Both the position numbers and the translations under genes were made by a program. This document shows positions 1-11,390 of a DNA stretch of 64,000 bases, piece by piece. The DNA comes from Alnus glutinosa (taxonomy: Eukaryota > Streptophyta > Magnoliopsida > Fagales > Betulaceae), in the NCBI RefSeq assembly GCF_958979055.1, contig NC_084891.1, positions 29,074,001 through 29,138,000 on the forward strand, read 5' to 3'. Within the stretch, counting starts at the first letter, position 1; each line of letters starts with the position of its first letter. A model generated the notes under the pieces. It saw only the letters and a list, made by a program, of their open reading frames with translations. It was not told the DNA's origin and ran no database searches.

Positions 1-424
1 CAATAATGCCATAGAGAAGCATTTTTTCGTGATGATATCTGGAAGAAATGCTTCTTCTAAGCATTAGCCGGAATTTAAATCCAAAACTCACACTGTTAAA
101 ACCAAAACTCATGTTGTCTACCCACATTTTGTTGTTCAGTGAAATTTCCGTGACTTCACTCCGTTATACAGTTGAACAACTTTTTTTTTTTTCTTTCTTT
201 TTCTTCTCTCTCTCTTTGCTTGTGGGAAACATCTCCTTTTTATGCTAATGTGAAACCCGAAACTGAAACATCTTTGAGAAACACAGGCTCTCAAATTTTC
301 TGTGCATCTGGGCCATGAGCTTCTATTCTTTCAAAACTTAGATTTTTTTTGTAACAGTTCTCTTGAATTGATATTGAAAAACAATGAAAGAAAATGGAAA
401 ATAGAAGAAACTAAGGAAGAAAAG
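1..424. other. Unassigned AT-rich flank
   Basis: No convincing coding signal. It holds a pyrimidine-rich tract near 180-215 and short open frames of low complexity. It ends abruptly where the copia reverse-transcriptase frame begins, so the edge at about 424 is a junction between unrelated sequences. Confidence 0.4.
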
Positions 425-1474
425 AATGACATTATAATTACAGGTTCACATTCAATGGCAATCACTCAGCTCATCAATGATCTTCACTCCTCTTTTGCAC
501 TCAAGGATCTCGGCTGACTTAGTTTTTTCCTTGGTGTTGAAGCTACATGGCATCAAGATGGTCTTCATCTTTCACAACAAAGGTACATCAATGATCTTCT
601 CACAAAGACTAATATGTTGCTTGCAAAGTCGATTTCTACTCCTTTGTCCGCTTCCACCATACTTAGTAGATTTGAAGGTTCAACTATCACAGATCCAACC
701 TTATACCGAGCACAGAGCTCCCTTCAATATCTATCTCTTACTCGACCTGATATTGCGTTTGCCGCCAATAAGGTCTCTCACTTTATGCAAGATCCTAGGG
801 AATCACATTGGTTGGTAGTGAAGCGCATCTTGCGTTACTTAAAGTATACAATCTCCTATTATTTCTGCATCTAAAAGAATTCTTCCAAGTAACTCATAGC
901 TTACTCAGATTCAGATTGGGCAAGTTGTCTAGATAATAGAAGATCCACCTCCGGTTATTGTGTTTTACTTGGTAAGAATATTCTGTCATGGAGCTCAAAG
1001 AAGCAACCAACCGTTTCTCGCTCAAGTACTGAATCCGAGTATAAAGCAGTGGCCAATGCAGCAGCTGAATTAGCATGGATTCAGTCTTTACTCAGTGAAC
1101 TTGGTGTTACTTCTCCACATCGAAAAGTTCTACATTGTGACAACATTGGCGCCACATATCTCACGTCTAATCCTCTTTGTCATGCACGAACAAAGCATAT
1201 AGAGAATGATTATCATTTTGTTAGAGATATGATTGCTAAGAAACTTCTTGATGTTTGCTTCATCTCTGGGAAAGATCAACTGGTTGTTGTTCTCACCAAG
1301 CCTCTTCCTACTATCCGGTTCGGGATGCTACGGTCCAACCTCAACGTGCATCCTCCCACGTCGAGTTTGAGGGGGCGTATTGGATCAGAATCCTATTCGG
1401 CTAAAGATAGTGCTATAGACTTGAATAAGGATTCTTCTAAAGCTTTAGAGTTAAACAAAGACTCTTCTAGTTAG
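425..1474 (+). mobile_element. Ty1-copia pol remnant (RT C-terminus and RNase H), degenerate
   Basis: Reads as the C-terminal part of a copia polyprotein. Reverse-transcriptase tail pieces DIIITGS, FALKDLG, SLTRPDIAFA and KRILRYLK are followed by RNase H pieces YSDSDWASC, RRSTSGYC, SRSSTESEYKAVA and HARTKHIE. The frame is cut by a stop at about 515, another after YYFCI near 872, and a further one near 893. The YVDD catalytic box is missing because the homology starts just after it. A conserved position in the HIEID motif reads HIEND. The element is therefore dead. A second, shorter copy of the same tail lies at 40905-41372. Confidence 0.9.
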
Positions 1475-1690
1475 ACTTCTATTTAGATTAACTCTAGACT
1501 AGTTGTGAATGTAATCTATTAGGACACTAGAGTTATATGTTCAGATTAGATAGATAGTTTGTTTTATGTAAAACACATCTAGCTATTATCTAGATGTCTC
1601 GGATTCTTCTATAAATACAACTACTGCCATACATGTTACGTAAGTAAAATTACAAAACAGTCTCTATAAACTGGTTAAGGATTTTCAGAG
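1369..1690 (+). repeat. Polypurine tract and 3' LTR-like sequence of the copia remnant
   Basis: A GAGGGGGCG polypurine tract at 1369-1377 lies inside the end of the pol frame, as in other plant copia elements. The following ~300 bp contains a TATAAATA box at about 1610-1617, consistent with the U3/R part of an LTR. The 3' limit is not resolved because no second LTR of this element is in the window. The sequence recurs at 41267-41580. Confidence 0.55.
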
Positions 1691-3190
1691 AAGGGCAAGT
1701 TTATTAAGTCTAAGGAAAATATTAATCTCTGTCAAATGTGGAACATAACTGGTTATGTTCTGGTTTGAATGTTCCTGTTTTCTTTGTTGTTTTGTGCCCT
1801 TGGTTTGTTTTTGTTTTCTAGCTAGGGCCTTGGCGTTTCGTTGGTCTATTTAGACTGTTGATTGTATTTTGCAGTTGTTTGGATTGAAAAGTGCTTATTC
1901 ATAAATAATAATAATAATAATAAAAATTATATATACATATATCCAATTACCTTTTGGGCCATCTTATAATATTAAAAAAAAAAAAAGAAAAAAAAGAAAG
2001 AAAGAAGAAGATGAAGAAGAAGAATTACCTTTTGGGCCATCTTATAATTAAAAAATTGCATGGGTTATTGGAGTCTTCGAGCATAAACCATGTGAAATTT
2101 AGCTTTGGTGGAACACAAACTTTAAAATCGAATTTGGTTTTGAAAGGAAATAAGTGATTGATGTGATATAAAATAGATTTGAAAGAATTTCTATGATAAA
2201 GTGAAAAAGTTTTGTTTTATAGTAAATTTTTATTTTATTTTGATAGTAATAAAAAATAATTAATGTGATATTAAAAGTAAAAAATGTTATAATGTTTTGA
2301 AGTTTTTTTTTTTTTTTTTTTTGGGAGAAGTGAAAATAAAGAAATCGATTATTGTGTTGGTTATCAAACATACCCGTTGTTTAGTTCTTGGTGCGTGGTG
2401 ATGATGGCATGTATGCGCATGCATCTACCATATCCACTCCATAGAACCACATGGGCCTGATGTAAACAGACCCAAGAATTTAAAGATTTGCAAATGGCTG
2501 ACGAGAGTCGAGAGCCCAACCACCTCAACATGGTTTATTCAATTAATGTGATGTCCTTCATATGTATAGACGGCCAAAAATAAGTCAGCCCAATATAAAA
2601 GAGAGTCGGTCATATAAATTTTTATGTAAGCATTACTTAATTATTTACTTTTCATTACAATGTCTAATTAAGTTGGAAAGTTTTCTTTTAAAATGAGTTT
2701 AAGAAAAAAAAATTAACCTAGTCGTAGGCAAAGTCCAAAAAGGCTACATCCTGTTTTATTTATTTATTATTATTTCATTTAATAATGTTTACAATACAAA
2801 ATATTTTTATTTACAGAAAATTTGAGATAGGTGAAAATAAAGATAAATATGCATAACAAATCAAAATGATTTAATTACCATTAAATCTAATTACAATCAA
2901 TCCTAGAAAGTAATTATCCTTTTACCTAGCATATATGGAACTATATAAAATATTCTAACACTATTCACCAGATATTTAAAGTCGTTTTTAACAAATTAAC
3001 AACTCGTTTTTAAAGTCGTTTGTTTTTTTTTTTTTTTTTTTTTTTTTTTTGGCCTTTTTGTTTTAGGTAAGTATGAACATAGACTTTGAGATACATGATA
3101 GACTTTGAGATACATGTAATTAATTCACATTTGTTTCGATTCTAAAAGAGTGTCAATAACAAGAGAAGTTTTAAATAATTTTCTGTCTAT

Positions 3191-3290
<100 letters not shown>

Positions 3291-3743
3291 ACTCTGAAAG
3301 TCAAAAGTCATAGTAAACGCAACAAAGTTGCTGAGTAGTTGCAAACCTTGCTGACATTTCAAAGGCAGAACGGTACGTTGTTTGGCGTTTCTGTCTGCAG
3401 ATCATCCATGCACGTCGATTTCACATTCCAACGACTACCGTGTTCATGAAGATTTTGGGTGTTTACCGGTCAAACAAGAGAAGCATACAAAATTTGAAGG
3501 GAAAAGTACTAATATCGTTAGCGTGGTCTCCAAATCATCATGATCGATGGGAATGGTGGAGACCGGATCATGCCATTCATCCATACATTCAGCATGAAAG
3601 CAATGTTGGCATTCGGAAATAAGCTTTGGCGTCTTTTTCAGCCGGTACTCAGACAGGTACTATCATCAGGCTCTCACCGATAACGGTTTTCGATCGACAG
3701 GACTCTATAGTACGGGCCATTTAGAGTACAATGATTTTTATAT

Positions 3744-3886
3744 GGAAAATGTTACTTGCACTACAAGCCCACAACATGGACACAACAACTCCTCATATGA
3801 GGGTGGGTTCCAGTGTGTGGGGTCCACCCTCATGTGAGGGGTTGTTGTGCCCATGTTATGGGCTTATAGTGTAACAATCAAATCTC
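3744..3886. mobile_element. Palindromic MITE with 9-bp target duplication
   Basis: A 143-bp near-palindrome whose arms share the core AAGCCCA(C/T)AACATGG. It is flanked by TTTTTATAT at 3735-3743 and again at 3887-3895. The uninterrupted site is preserved in the upstream blocks near 43520 and 54552, which confirms insertion. A 9-bp duplication suggests a Mutator-type MITE. Confidence 0.85.
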
Positions 3887-4233
3887 TTTTTATATTATGT
3901 GTAAGAGTAAGCTACATAATAAACTTTTAATTTATTTTATTGAGTTGATGTGATTTTTATCTTATTCAGCTGAAGTAATACTGTTTACAAACCTTTGAAT
4001 TTCTTTGAGCATGATTCAAAAGTTGATGTGTACTGTCACATCAGCCTCGCGAAATGAGACCCGGTATAACTACTCGAACATAACTTTTTTTTTTAATTTT
4101 ATCTCATATTTTTTAAACTACTCGAACATAATTTTAAAAAACAAATTCTCGTAATATTCACAATTTTAAATATTTTTAAAAACATCCCACACCAAACGAG
4201 CCATTAAATAATGAATTTTGAATTCCAAAATCG

Positions 4234-4347
4234 TTGACCTTGACGATTAGCAAATGGATGACTAGTGTTAATTGAATGCTTACGTTCCCAAAATATATGA
4301 ATTCTGAACTCTTGCCTGTGAACCTCGACCTCGAGGCTATATATATT
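4234..4347 (+). promoter_or_regulatory. BAHD1 core promoter: W-box and TATA box
   Basis: A TTGACC W-box at 4234-4239 is followed directly by a second TTGAC, and a TATATATAT box lies at 4339-4347, about 117 bp before the start codon. The same TTGAC pair, CCTCGAGG element and TATA box are conserved before the copies at 11391 and 57674; BAHD3 keeps the TTGAC pair and TATA. WRKY control is an inference from the W-box. Confidence 0.6.
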
Positions 4348-4463
4348 ACACGTACGATCATTGCTCAGCACAACTCCACTCAGCACCTATTTACTACATA
4401 CTTGCGCTGCTTGTGAAAATCATCCTTTTGTTGGCTTTCGATCCATATCTGCTTGAAGGAAAG

Positions 4464-5822
4464 ATGAAAATGGAGATCGAAATTATTTCCAAAGAGTGCA
4501 TCAAGCCCTCTTCTCCAACACCCCCTAACCTGAAAACCTACAAGCTATCCCTCTTGGACCAGGTCCATTCATCCATCTATATTCCTGTGATCCTCTTCTA
4601 TCCCATGAACCAAAGCATAAGCCATGATGTTGTTGATATTGTCTCTCAAAGATCACAGCTGCTAAAGCAATCCCTATCAGAAACCCTAACTCGCTTTTAC
4701 CCACTTGCCGGCAAAGTCAAAGATGATCTCTCCATCGATTGTAATGACGAGGGGGTTTTATATTTAGAAGCTTATGCAAACTGTCACCTTGTTGACTACC
4801 TCAACCAGCCTAATCTCGCATCATTGCAACAATTTTTACCGCAACAGATGACTTTTACAGATCCAGTTGCGGGAGATTATGTAGCTATGGTAAAAGTGAC
4901 CAGCTTTGCATGCGGCGGTTTTGCCATTGGTATCCTTGTTTGCCACATGGTCGCTGATGGAACTGCCTTCAGTGCATTTCTCAATGGATGGGCAGTCACT
5001 GCTCGTAAGGGCTCTATAGCTGTATGTCCTAATTTTGATGCCCCATCAATTTTCGTGCAAAGCGATGCATTCTCTAAAGAAGCAGCTATGACTACGTTTG
5101 CCAAGGCCTTCAAATCAGGCAGGTGTATTGTAAGGAGAATTGTGTTTGATGCCTCAGCCGTTGCGTCACTTAAAGCCAAAGCAACCAGCCCAAGCGTGCA
5201 AAAACCAACAAGAGTTGAGGTTGTGTCGGCACTCCTATGGAAATGCTTCACGACTGCTTTCAAGGCCACTTCTGGCATTCAAAAGGCAACCTATATGACC
5301 CATTCAGTGAATTTCCGCCGAAGAGCAGATCCACAATTCACAGACTCTTCCATGGGAAATTTATTTTGGGGAGCAGGCGCATTATGCATGCCTGAGGAGA
5401 TAGATTTCCCTTACATGGTGAGCAAGCTTAGAGAAGCCATAATGAAAATTGATGCCGATTTAGTAAAAAGCCTACAAGGTGATGGAGGGCTTTCCAAAGT
5501 TTGTGAGCTTATGAAAGCAACGACCGACACACTCGCAAGAGTAGAATCTTCTTATGGAATGGATTTCATTGCGGTTACCAGTTGGTGTAACTTTGGTATG
5601 TATGACATTGATTTCGGGTGGGGAAAGCCGATGTGGGTAAGCAGTGTTGGTTTAAGCGGCGATTCGGAGACAGTGTTCCCAACATCGATAATTCTAATGG
5701 ATACAAAATCCCGCAATGGAGTAGAAGCATGGGTTACGTTAGAAGAAGAAGATATGACTATGCTAGTACAAGACAAAGAACTTCTTGCTTTTGCTTCATT
5801 GGATCCTAGTCCCATAAAATAA
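4464..5822 (+). CDS. BAHD acyltransferase 1 (clade III, vinorine synthase-like)
   Basis: Predicted cytosolic acyl-CoA-dependent O- or N-acyltransferase of 452 residues, normal for the BAHD family, with no signal peptide or membrane span. The N-terminus has the clade III pattern IKPSSPTPPNLKTYKLSLLDQ-like. The catalytic HMVAD is at residues 161-165, where the His acts as general base, and DFGWG is at 383-387. The conserved DTRSGDG loop reads DTKSRNG, an unusual change shared with BAHD4. There are no introns. An in-frame ATG exists upstream at 4413, but the 17 codons it would add are not conserved: copies 2 and 4 have a 4-bp insertion that breaks that frame, and BAHD6 starts at the equivalent of MEIEI. 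The substrate cannot be assigned; acetyl-CoA and a specialised-metabolite alcohol are the likeliest pair from the clade. Confidence 0.92.
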   Translation: MKMEIEIISKECIKPSSPTPPNLKTYKLSLLDQVHSSIYIPVILFYPMNQSISHDVVDIVSQRSQLLKQSLSETLTRFYPLAGKVKDDLSIDCNDEGVLYLEAYANCHLVDYLNQPNLASLQQFLPQQMTFTDPVAGDYVAMVKVTSFACGGFAIGILVCHMVADGTAFSAFLNGWAVTARKGSIAVCPNFDAPSIFVQSDAFSKEAAMTTFAKAFKSGRCIVRRIVFDASAVASLKAKATSPSVQKPTRVEVVSALLWKCFTTAFKATSGIQKATYMTHSVNFRRRADPQFTDSSMGNLFWGAGALCMPEEIDFPYMVSKLREAIMKIDADLVKSLQGDGGLSKVCELMKATTDTLARVESSYGMDFIAVTSWCNFGMYDIDFGWGKPMWVSSVGLSGDSETVFPTSIILMDTKSRNGVEAWVTLEEEDMTMLVQDKELLAFASLDPSPIK

Positions 5823-7748
5823 AAAGTGGTATTTCTCACCTATGGCAATGAATTAATATCATTGTCCTGTGAAGTCGGCTTGATCATGCAGCCGGCCGGC
5901 CCTTCTGTTTTGTTTGTTTGTTTTTTCTAGATTTGTCTGGATCGATCATGGTTTTTTTTTTTTTTTTTTTATTATTATTATTTTTTTTTAGAACAAATAG
6001 CATGTGCTATTATAACAACTAGATGTCCAAAGGCTACAACGAAAAATGAAGGACATACCCTCACACTCTTAAATCAGAAGGATCGTTATTATCAACAAAT
6101 AAATGCAAGGTTTTTTTCAATGCACCATATCGTCCATACTATTTACCTTTTCAGAGCACGGTAGTATTAATGTGTCCAAAAATGCATTTGACTGCATGCC
6201 CTACAGTAAATTTCTCTTTCTATTTTATAGGTAGCACAACCCAATCCGATCGCTCAAAATTTGTGTATAATCGGAACTTACTGTGGAATTTTACTACTAA
6301 AGAGCAGAACACAAGCCTCAAGACTCAAGACAAATTTTGTGAGCCCGACACAAGCCTAGGATAGTGTGGTTAGTGGTGATAGAGTAAACGGATGCCGTTA
6401 ATAACTGCTAACCGCCTACTCTTATATATAATATAACAAAACGATATCGTTTTGGTAGGGTTTCATACTAAAACACAAAAATATGTTCAAAATAATCCCA
6501 AAACCGTCTAAATCAAGCTCTAAAAAGAGGCCAACAAAAGGATAAAAAATAAAATAAAAATATGTCCAAAAGGCCCTTACTGGACAGGCGTTACCGCGGT
6601 GTAGTTTGTGCATAAATAACCGCTAATCGGTAGTTACTCAAAATCACTAACTATCTACGGCGGTGCGGTTCGCGTTTAGTAGTTAAAGGCAATAACCACT
6701 AACCATTAGAGCATGTACAACCCTAACTTGTACTCCTGCTATACATATTATTGATTTTAAATTTGTATTTTTTTTTTTTTTGTTGTTGTTGTAGTAAATG
6801 GTGTACTTAGTAAGGTAGCGTCCAAGAGATAAAAGATGATCACAACTAATGCCAATTTATTGTAACACCACTCCCTTGTAAGTTGTAATCTTTTCTTCTT
6901 ATCAATTTTTTTTTTTTAAAAAAAGCCCTTATTGTAACACATATATCATCAATTTAAGTTATATTCTTTGAATGAAAGATTTGAAATTATTAAATATCTC
7001 TCTTAGATATTTAATATTTAATGTTGTTGTGTCATCTAGCTATCTAAATTATTAGTCTACGGCCCCGCGTGTTGGGAATATGATTCTCTTTATTTTAAAT
7101 AAAATTGATATTATATATTTTTTAGTTAGATTTTAAAGTTAGTACATCTAATGGGGTATATTAAGTCAAAATTAACACGTATTTTAAAAATGTGAAATAA
7201 TATGCACCGTTAAATGCACTAACTTTAAATCTTGATCAATGCTATAAATTTCATTTCAAATGGGGAAGGTCCTTGTTCGTTTGTTAACCCTTTTCTTTTT
7301 TCCTTTTTCTTTTTTACCAAAAAAATTAAAAAAATTAACAAATCACTTTCACCAAAAAACACTCACAAAAAACTCAAAATTCTTTTCAGATTTAAGTCAT
7401 ATCAAAACACATTTTTCAACCAAAAGACCAAAAAAAAAAAAAAAAAAAAAAAAACACTTCTTAAAAAGGTTTATCCAACACATCCATGCTATTTTTGAAT
7501 GTCATGTTTGAATTTCTATAGTCTATAGCATACCTATATTGTCAATGGTCGGGATTTGAAAGTTGCATTGTTAGGTCCTACTGGGCTATTAACCTTAGAG
7601 CATTACTAGTGAGCTCTTTAAAATTTCTTTAAATTTGAGGAGAAAAGCCCACATTTTGTATTTTGGAGAGCCACTTTTCTAATGAACCAAACATCAAACT
7701 TTTTACATCATTATCTACTTTAATTAATTATTATTATCTTTTTAATTC
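5823..7748. other. BAHD1 downstream block with MULE empty site
   Basis: Non-coding. Positions 6350-6745 are collinear with 14360-14756 and 60690-61088. Positions 6751-6759 read TTGATTTTA, exactly the 9-bp target that is duplicated around the pack-MULEs at 14766 and 61098, so this is the unoccupied site. The sequence from about 6795 resumes collinearity with 17510 onward, and 7470-7740 matches 17852-18160. Poly-A, poly-T and short AT-rich frames fill the rest. Confidence 0.75.
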
Positions 7749-8047
7749 GAGTAATGTTTCTTGCACAACTCTAACAACTTTTTTTTAATATCAATCATTG
7801 AATATTTAGGGCCCACATGTAGGGGGAGTGATCCTTACTCTCACATTGCACAACAATGACATAACATCAAGGCACAATAGAGTGGTGTCCATGTGTGAGT
7901 CCCACTCCATTGTGCCTTGGTGTTGTGTCATTGCTGTGTAGTGTGAGCGTTTTAATCATTTCTCCACATGTAGGAAAACAAATTTAATGGTTGATTATAA
8001 CGAAAATTAGTTAGAGTTGTGTAAAAGTTGTGTAATAATCATTACTC
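7749..8047. mobile_element. MITE (outer of a nested pair)
   Basis: Inverted ends GAGTAATG and CATTACTC, with inner arms CACAACTCTAACAACTTTT and its complement. The flanks are TTTTAATTC and TTTTAATTG, a 9-bp duplication with one mismatch. A second MITE is inserted inside it at 7824-7965. Confidence 0.75.
7824..7965. mobile_element. MITE (inner of a nested pair)
   Basis: A 142-bp palindromic element flanked on both sides by ACATGTAGG (7815-7823 and 7966-7974), a perfect 9-bp duplication. Its arms share AAGGCACAAT and ACTCCATTGTG-type segments with a relative at 45270-45410. Confidence 0.8.
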
Positions 8048-8055
8048 TTTTAATT

Positions 8056-8141
8056 GAGTAATACTACATATCATCCCTTTATCCTCCTTTTGTCCTCCTA
8101 AAATTGATGTGGCTCTTAAAATCACCATTGGATCAAAATTC
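8056..8141. mobile_element. Half MITE, same family as 51520-51701
   Basis: Begins GAGTAATACTACATATCATCC and continues through the GATGTGGCTCTTAAAATC arm, then stops before the second arm. The complete element with target duplication is at 51520-51701. Confidence 0.65.
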
Positions 8142-10570
8142 TCCTCGCATGTTTTTCACTTTTTTGCTTTCCCTTTTGAGGGAAATTAATTAGCGTCAAA
8201 ACGAAATAATATTAAAAAACCAAATGACTTTCATTTTTCGGCTCTTGATAGTTGGGGAGGGAATCTGAAAAATACTAAAATTGAGAAAGAGGTACATTGC
8301 AAATTTTAATAATTGGGTAGACATTGATGCAATCTTTAGTTTGAAAGAACATTACAAATTGGATGTTAGTTTGATAGGATATAAATGTTTTTTTCTGAGT
8401 AATTTACACATCACCCTATTATCTCTCGTCACCCCAAAACTTATGTGGTGTTGTCCGTCATACATTTGGTGCATGTAAATTGATCGAGTTTTTAGTTCAC
8501 CATTTTTTCTTAAAAGCTCAAGCAATAAGCAAGTAAGAAAAGGTAAATTTAATCATTTAATAAATACTTTAAAACATGAACGGAGTGAAGGGGGGTCGAG
8601 AGGGGTCATATGCCCCCCTCACCTCCCAAAAATTCCCCTTACTCATACGGTAAATTTTTTTTAGGATGCCTTATTGCCCCCTCTCAATCATTCATGAAGG
8701 GGCAGTTATTTTTCAAGAGAACAGGATTCACGACTCGTGGACGTGAAATTTTTTTATTTTTTTTTATTATTATTTTTTTTTCTGTTCAACAATTTATAAT
8801 TAAGTCACCCCAAAACGCACCGTTTAAGTAATTAAAAACACGCTGTTTTACTAATGTTGAGAAACACTGTTTAACGCGTAAAACTTTGACAAAAACAAGG
8901 CTGAAAAGAATGAAATAAAGGGCACACTTTTAACTTCTTTTTTTCTTTTTTTAAATGAAATTTGTGCCAACTTTAAACCTAACAAACACCCTTTGTTTCT
9001 CCCAAAAAAAAAAAAAAACAAAAAAAAAAAAAACAAACAAACACCCTTTGTAATTTGTGAAACTATGTCTGAACTCTGAAGTGCTATACAATACAGTTTA
9101 TACTACACCAACAAATTTATACGAACTCATGAACTTTGACTTTAATACCATGTTAAATTACTACTTTTCTTAAAATTTTAAACTAATAACTCGTTTAATA
9201 AATACTTTAATATAGTCAACCTAACCAAAAAATTTATATAATATTCAATCACGAAATTGTATGGAAACCACGATATTCTAATGGGAGCAGAATCCTCTCC
9301 ATTTGAAATGGAGAGGCTCCTTATAAAAGAATGACATAGTCATCTTTTTACATTTTTATGAAATGCAAAAAGATAATTATGTTCCTATTTTATAACTAAA
9401 TGGTTAGAAATATGGAGGGGATCCAAATTCATTCTTAACGGGGGACCACGCCAATCGAATGGAAAAAATTCCAACATCTGTTAGTGCAGACTTTTAGTGG
9501 CCAATCATAAAGGCATTAGTTAATAGGTCTATTAAAGCGGCGTTCGTTAACTATTAGCACAAGCATGCTTTCGTTGACTTTGACGATTGGCACATGACTA
9601 TTGATAAGTGTTTCGTTTTTTATTTTTTTTTACTTGCTAAAATTTATTAATCATCTTAAAAAGTTACAATTAGCGATAAGAATTAATAATCAATAACCGT
9701 ATCGCTTGTACAAGCCTATCTAATAGCTTTCCTTTTATTTCACAAAAATTCAAAATTTGTGTTGTCACTAAAGTTAACTTTTTAGGGGTTGTTAAGCGGT
9801 CTATAAAGATGACGTTTTCTAACAGTCTATAAAGGCGGCGTTCGTTAACGGATCCACCTAGGCGTAAGTTGGTCTTGAAATATTAAATAGTTGTATGAAT
9901 AAAGGATATGATAGCTGAGTCATCTGAAACTATAATTATTTATTTATTTTATTTATTTTGTTTGCGTTTATCTTGTGTATATATAAAAATTTGTAGATAA
10001 TGTCAACAAAAACACGTCTCAATGGAAAATTCAACATTTGCACTTTTCTTTAAAACACATTAATTGCCGTAAGTTTTGTTCTCAAATCAATTTTTCTATC
10101 AAATTTCATAATTTGTGTTTTGAGAGAGTCCTTACAAAATTAATTCTATTCTTTAATTAAAAACTACGAAAATGTCACATCATTAAAACAAAAACAAAAA
10201 TAATCTAAAAACAGAAAAAAAAAAAAAAAAAAACCAAAAAAAAAGAAAAAAAGAAAAAGGAAAAGAAGGATAAGTGATGGCTCACAGCCACCTGGGCCTC
10301 TTTTATGGTGGTGGATTGCGACCTTGAGCCACCTCCTCTGACAAGGGGTGGCCATGACGTGAAAGACGAGTCACCTTGTAAAATTATGAAAACTTTAAGA
10401 TTAAATTTGATTTTTCTAATAAATAATAAATTTATATTTACAATATTTAAATGACAACTAACCGAATATGCATATTGAAGCACAGGGCATGGATTGCATT
10501 TCTCTTATGAAAAAGTTGTAAGCAAAATTTTTACCCAAAAAATTTCTTGAAAAGATATTTTTAATTGCAA
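8142..10570. repeat. Duplicated intergenic block with relic promoter
   Basis: Non-coding. Positions 8180-8440 match 18190-18450. Positions 9120-9720 match 50270-51180 and partly 18590-18800. Positions 9700-10500 match 46395-49185 after removal of a MITE-like element and a CACTA element that sit only in the other copy. A TTGACTTTGAC promoter relic lies near 9575. A GC-rich patch near 8588-8720 is unexplained. Confidence 0.65.
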
Positions 10571-10577
10571 CCATAAT

Positions 10578-10681
10578 TTTTTTTTTTTTTGACATGTTCA
10601 TACAAAAAGAGAAGAGATTCAAACTAGTGACCTCTATTTCATGAAGCATGATCCCCAACCAATGAAGTTTTTCTTGGAACA
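10578..10681 (-). mobile_element. tRNA-derived SINE, minus strand
   Basis: On the minus strand it shows a box B-like GTTTGAATC (complement at 10616-10624) and ends in ACATGTC followed by an A tract. Flanks CAACCATAA and CAATCATAA form a probable target duplication. It belongs with the SINEs at 12959 and 13385. Confidence 0.6.
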
Positions 10682-11156
10682 ATCATAACCCTAATTAATC
10701 CCATAAAACATTTGCATAACATTAAGGAGATATCAATAATTTATGAAAGAGAGAAACTTGCTTACGTTGCAGACATGTTTTTGTTGACTTTGACAATTAG
10801 CATGCACATGCATGACTGCTTAATAGTTTATGAATAGAGATGACTTATAAGTATTTGCTTACATTACGTTACCAATGGTTTAATTAGTATTTACTACTCG
10901 CGATGACTTTAGAAATTTCTTAGGGCATATTTACGTGATAATTATTTTTCAAATACTTTTAAAATATAGTATTTTAGAATTTAAAATCTACACAGATTTT
11001 ATTTAACTTTTTTTTTTAATTTTATCTCATATTTTTTAAACTACTCGAACATAATTTTAAAAAATAAATTCTCATAATATTCACAATTTTAAATATTTTT
11101 AAAAACATCCCACACCAAACGAGCCATTAAATAATGAATTTTGAATTCCAAAATCG

Positions 11157-11269
11157 TTGACCTTGACGATTAGCAAATGGATGACTGGTGTTAATTGAAT
11201 GCTTGCGTTCCCAAAATATATGAATTCTGAACTCTTGCCTGTGAACCTCGACCTCGAGGCTATATATAT
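11157..11269 (+). promoter_or_regulatory. BAHD2 core promoter
   Basis: TTGACC W-box at 11157-11162, repeated TTGAC, and TATATATAT at about 11261-11269. It is nearly identical to the BAHD4 promoter, so the truncated copy may still be transcribed. Confidence 0.55.
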
Positions 11270-11390
11270 TACACGTACGATCATTGCTCAGCACAACTCC
11301 ACTCAGCACCTATTTACTACATACTTGCGCTGCTTGTGAAAATCATCCTTAATTTTGTTGGCTTTCGATCCATATCTGCTTGAAGGAAAG

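Noticed and set aside
425..1690. Complete copia retrotransposon
   Set aside because: Only the C-terminal pol part and a 3' LTR-like region are present. The YVDD box, integrase, gag and 5' LTR are missing, and there are stops.
4176..4386. Two ~60-codon minus-strand frames upstream of BAHD1, repeated before BAHD2 and BAHD4
   Set aside because: They lie in the duplicated promoter, overlap the W-box and TATA box, and have no family resemblance. Conservation is explained by duplication.
4413..4463. Upstream in-frame ATG that would lengthen BAHD1 by 17 residues
   Set aside because: BAHD2 and BAHD4 have a 4-bp insertion that breaks this frame upstream, and BAHD6 starts at the MEVEII position, so 4464 is the better start.
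4877..5278. 133-codon antisense open frame within BAHD1, and similar antisense frames in the other BAHD copies
   Set aside because: They are mirror frames of a conserved coding sequence and recur only because the BAHD genes are duplicated. No independent motif.
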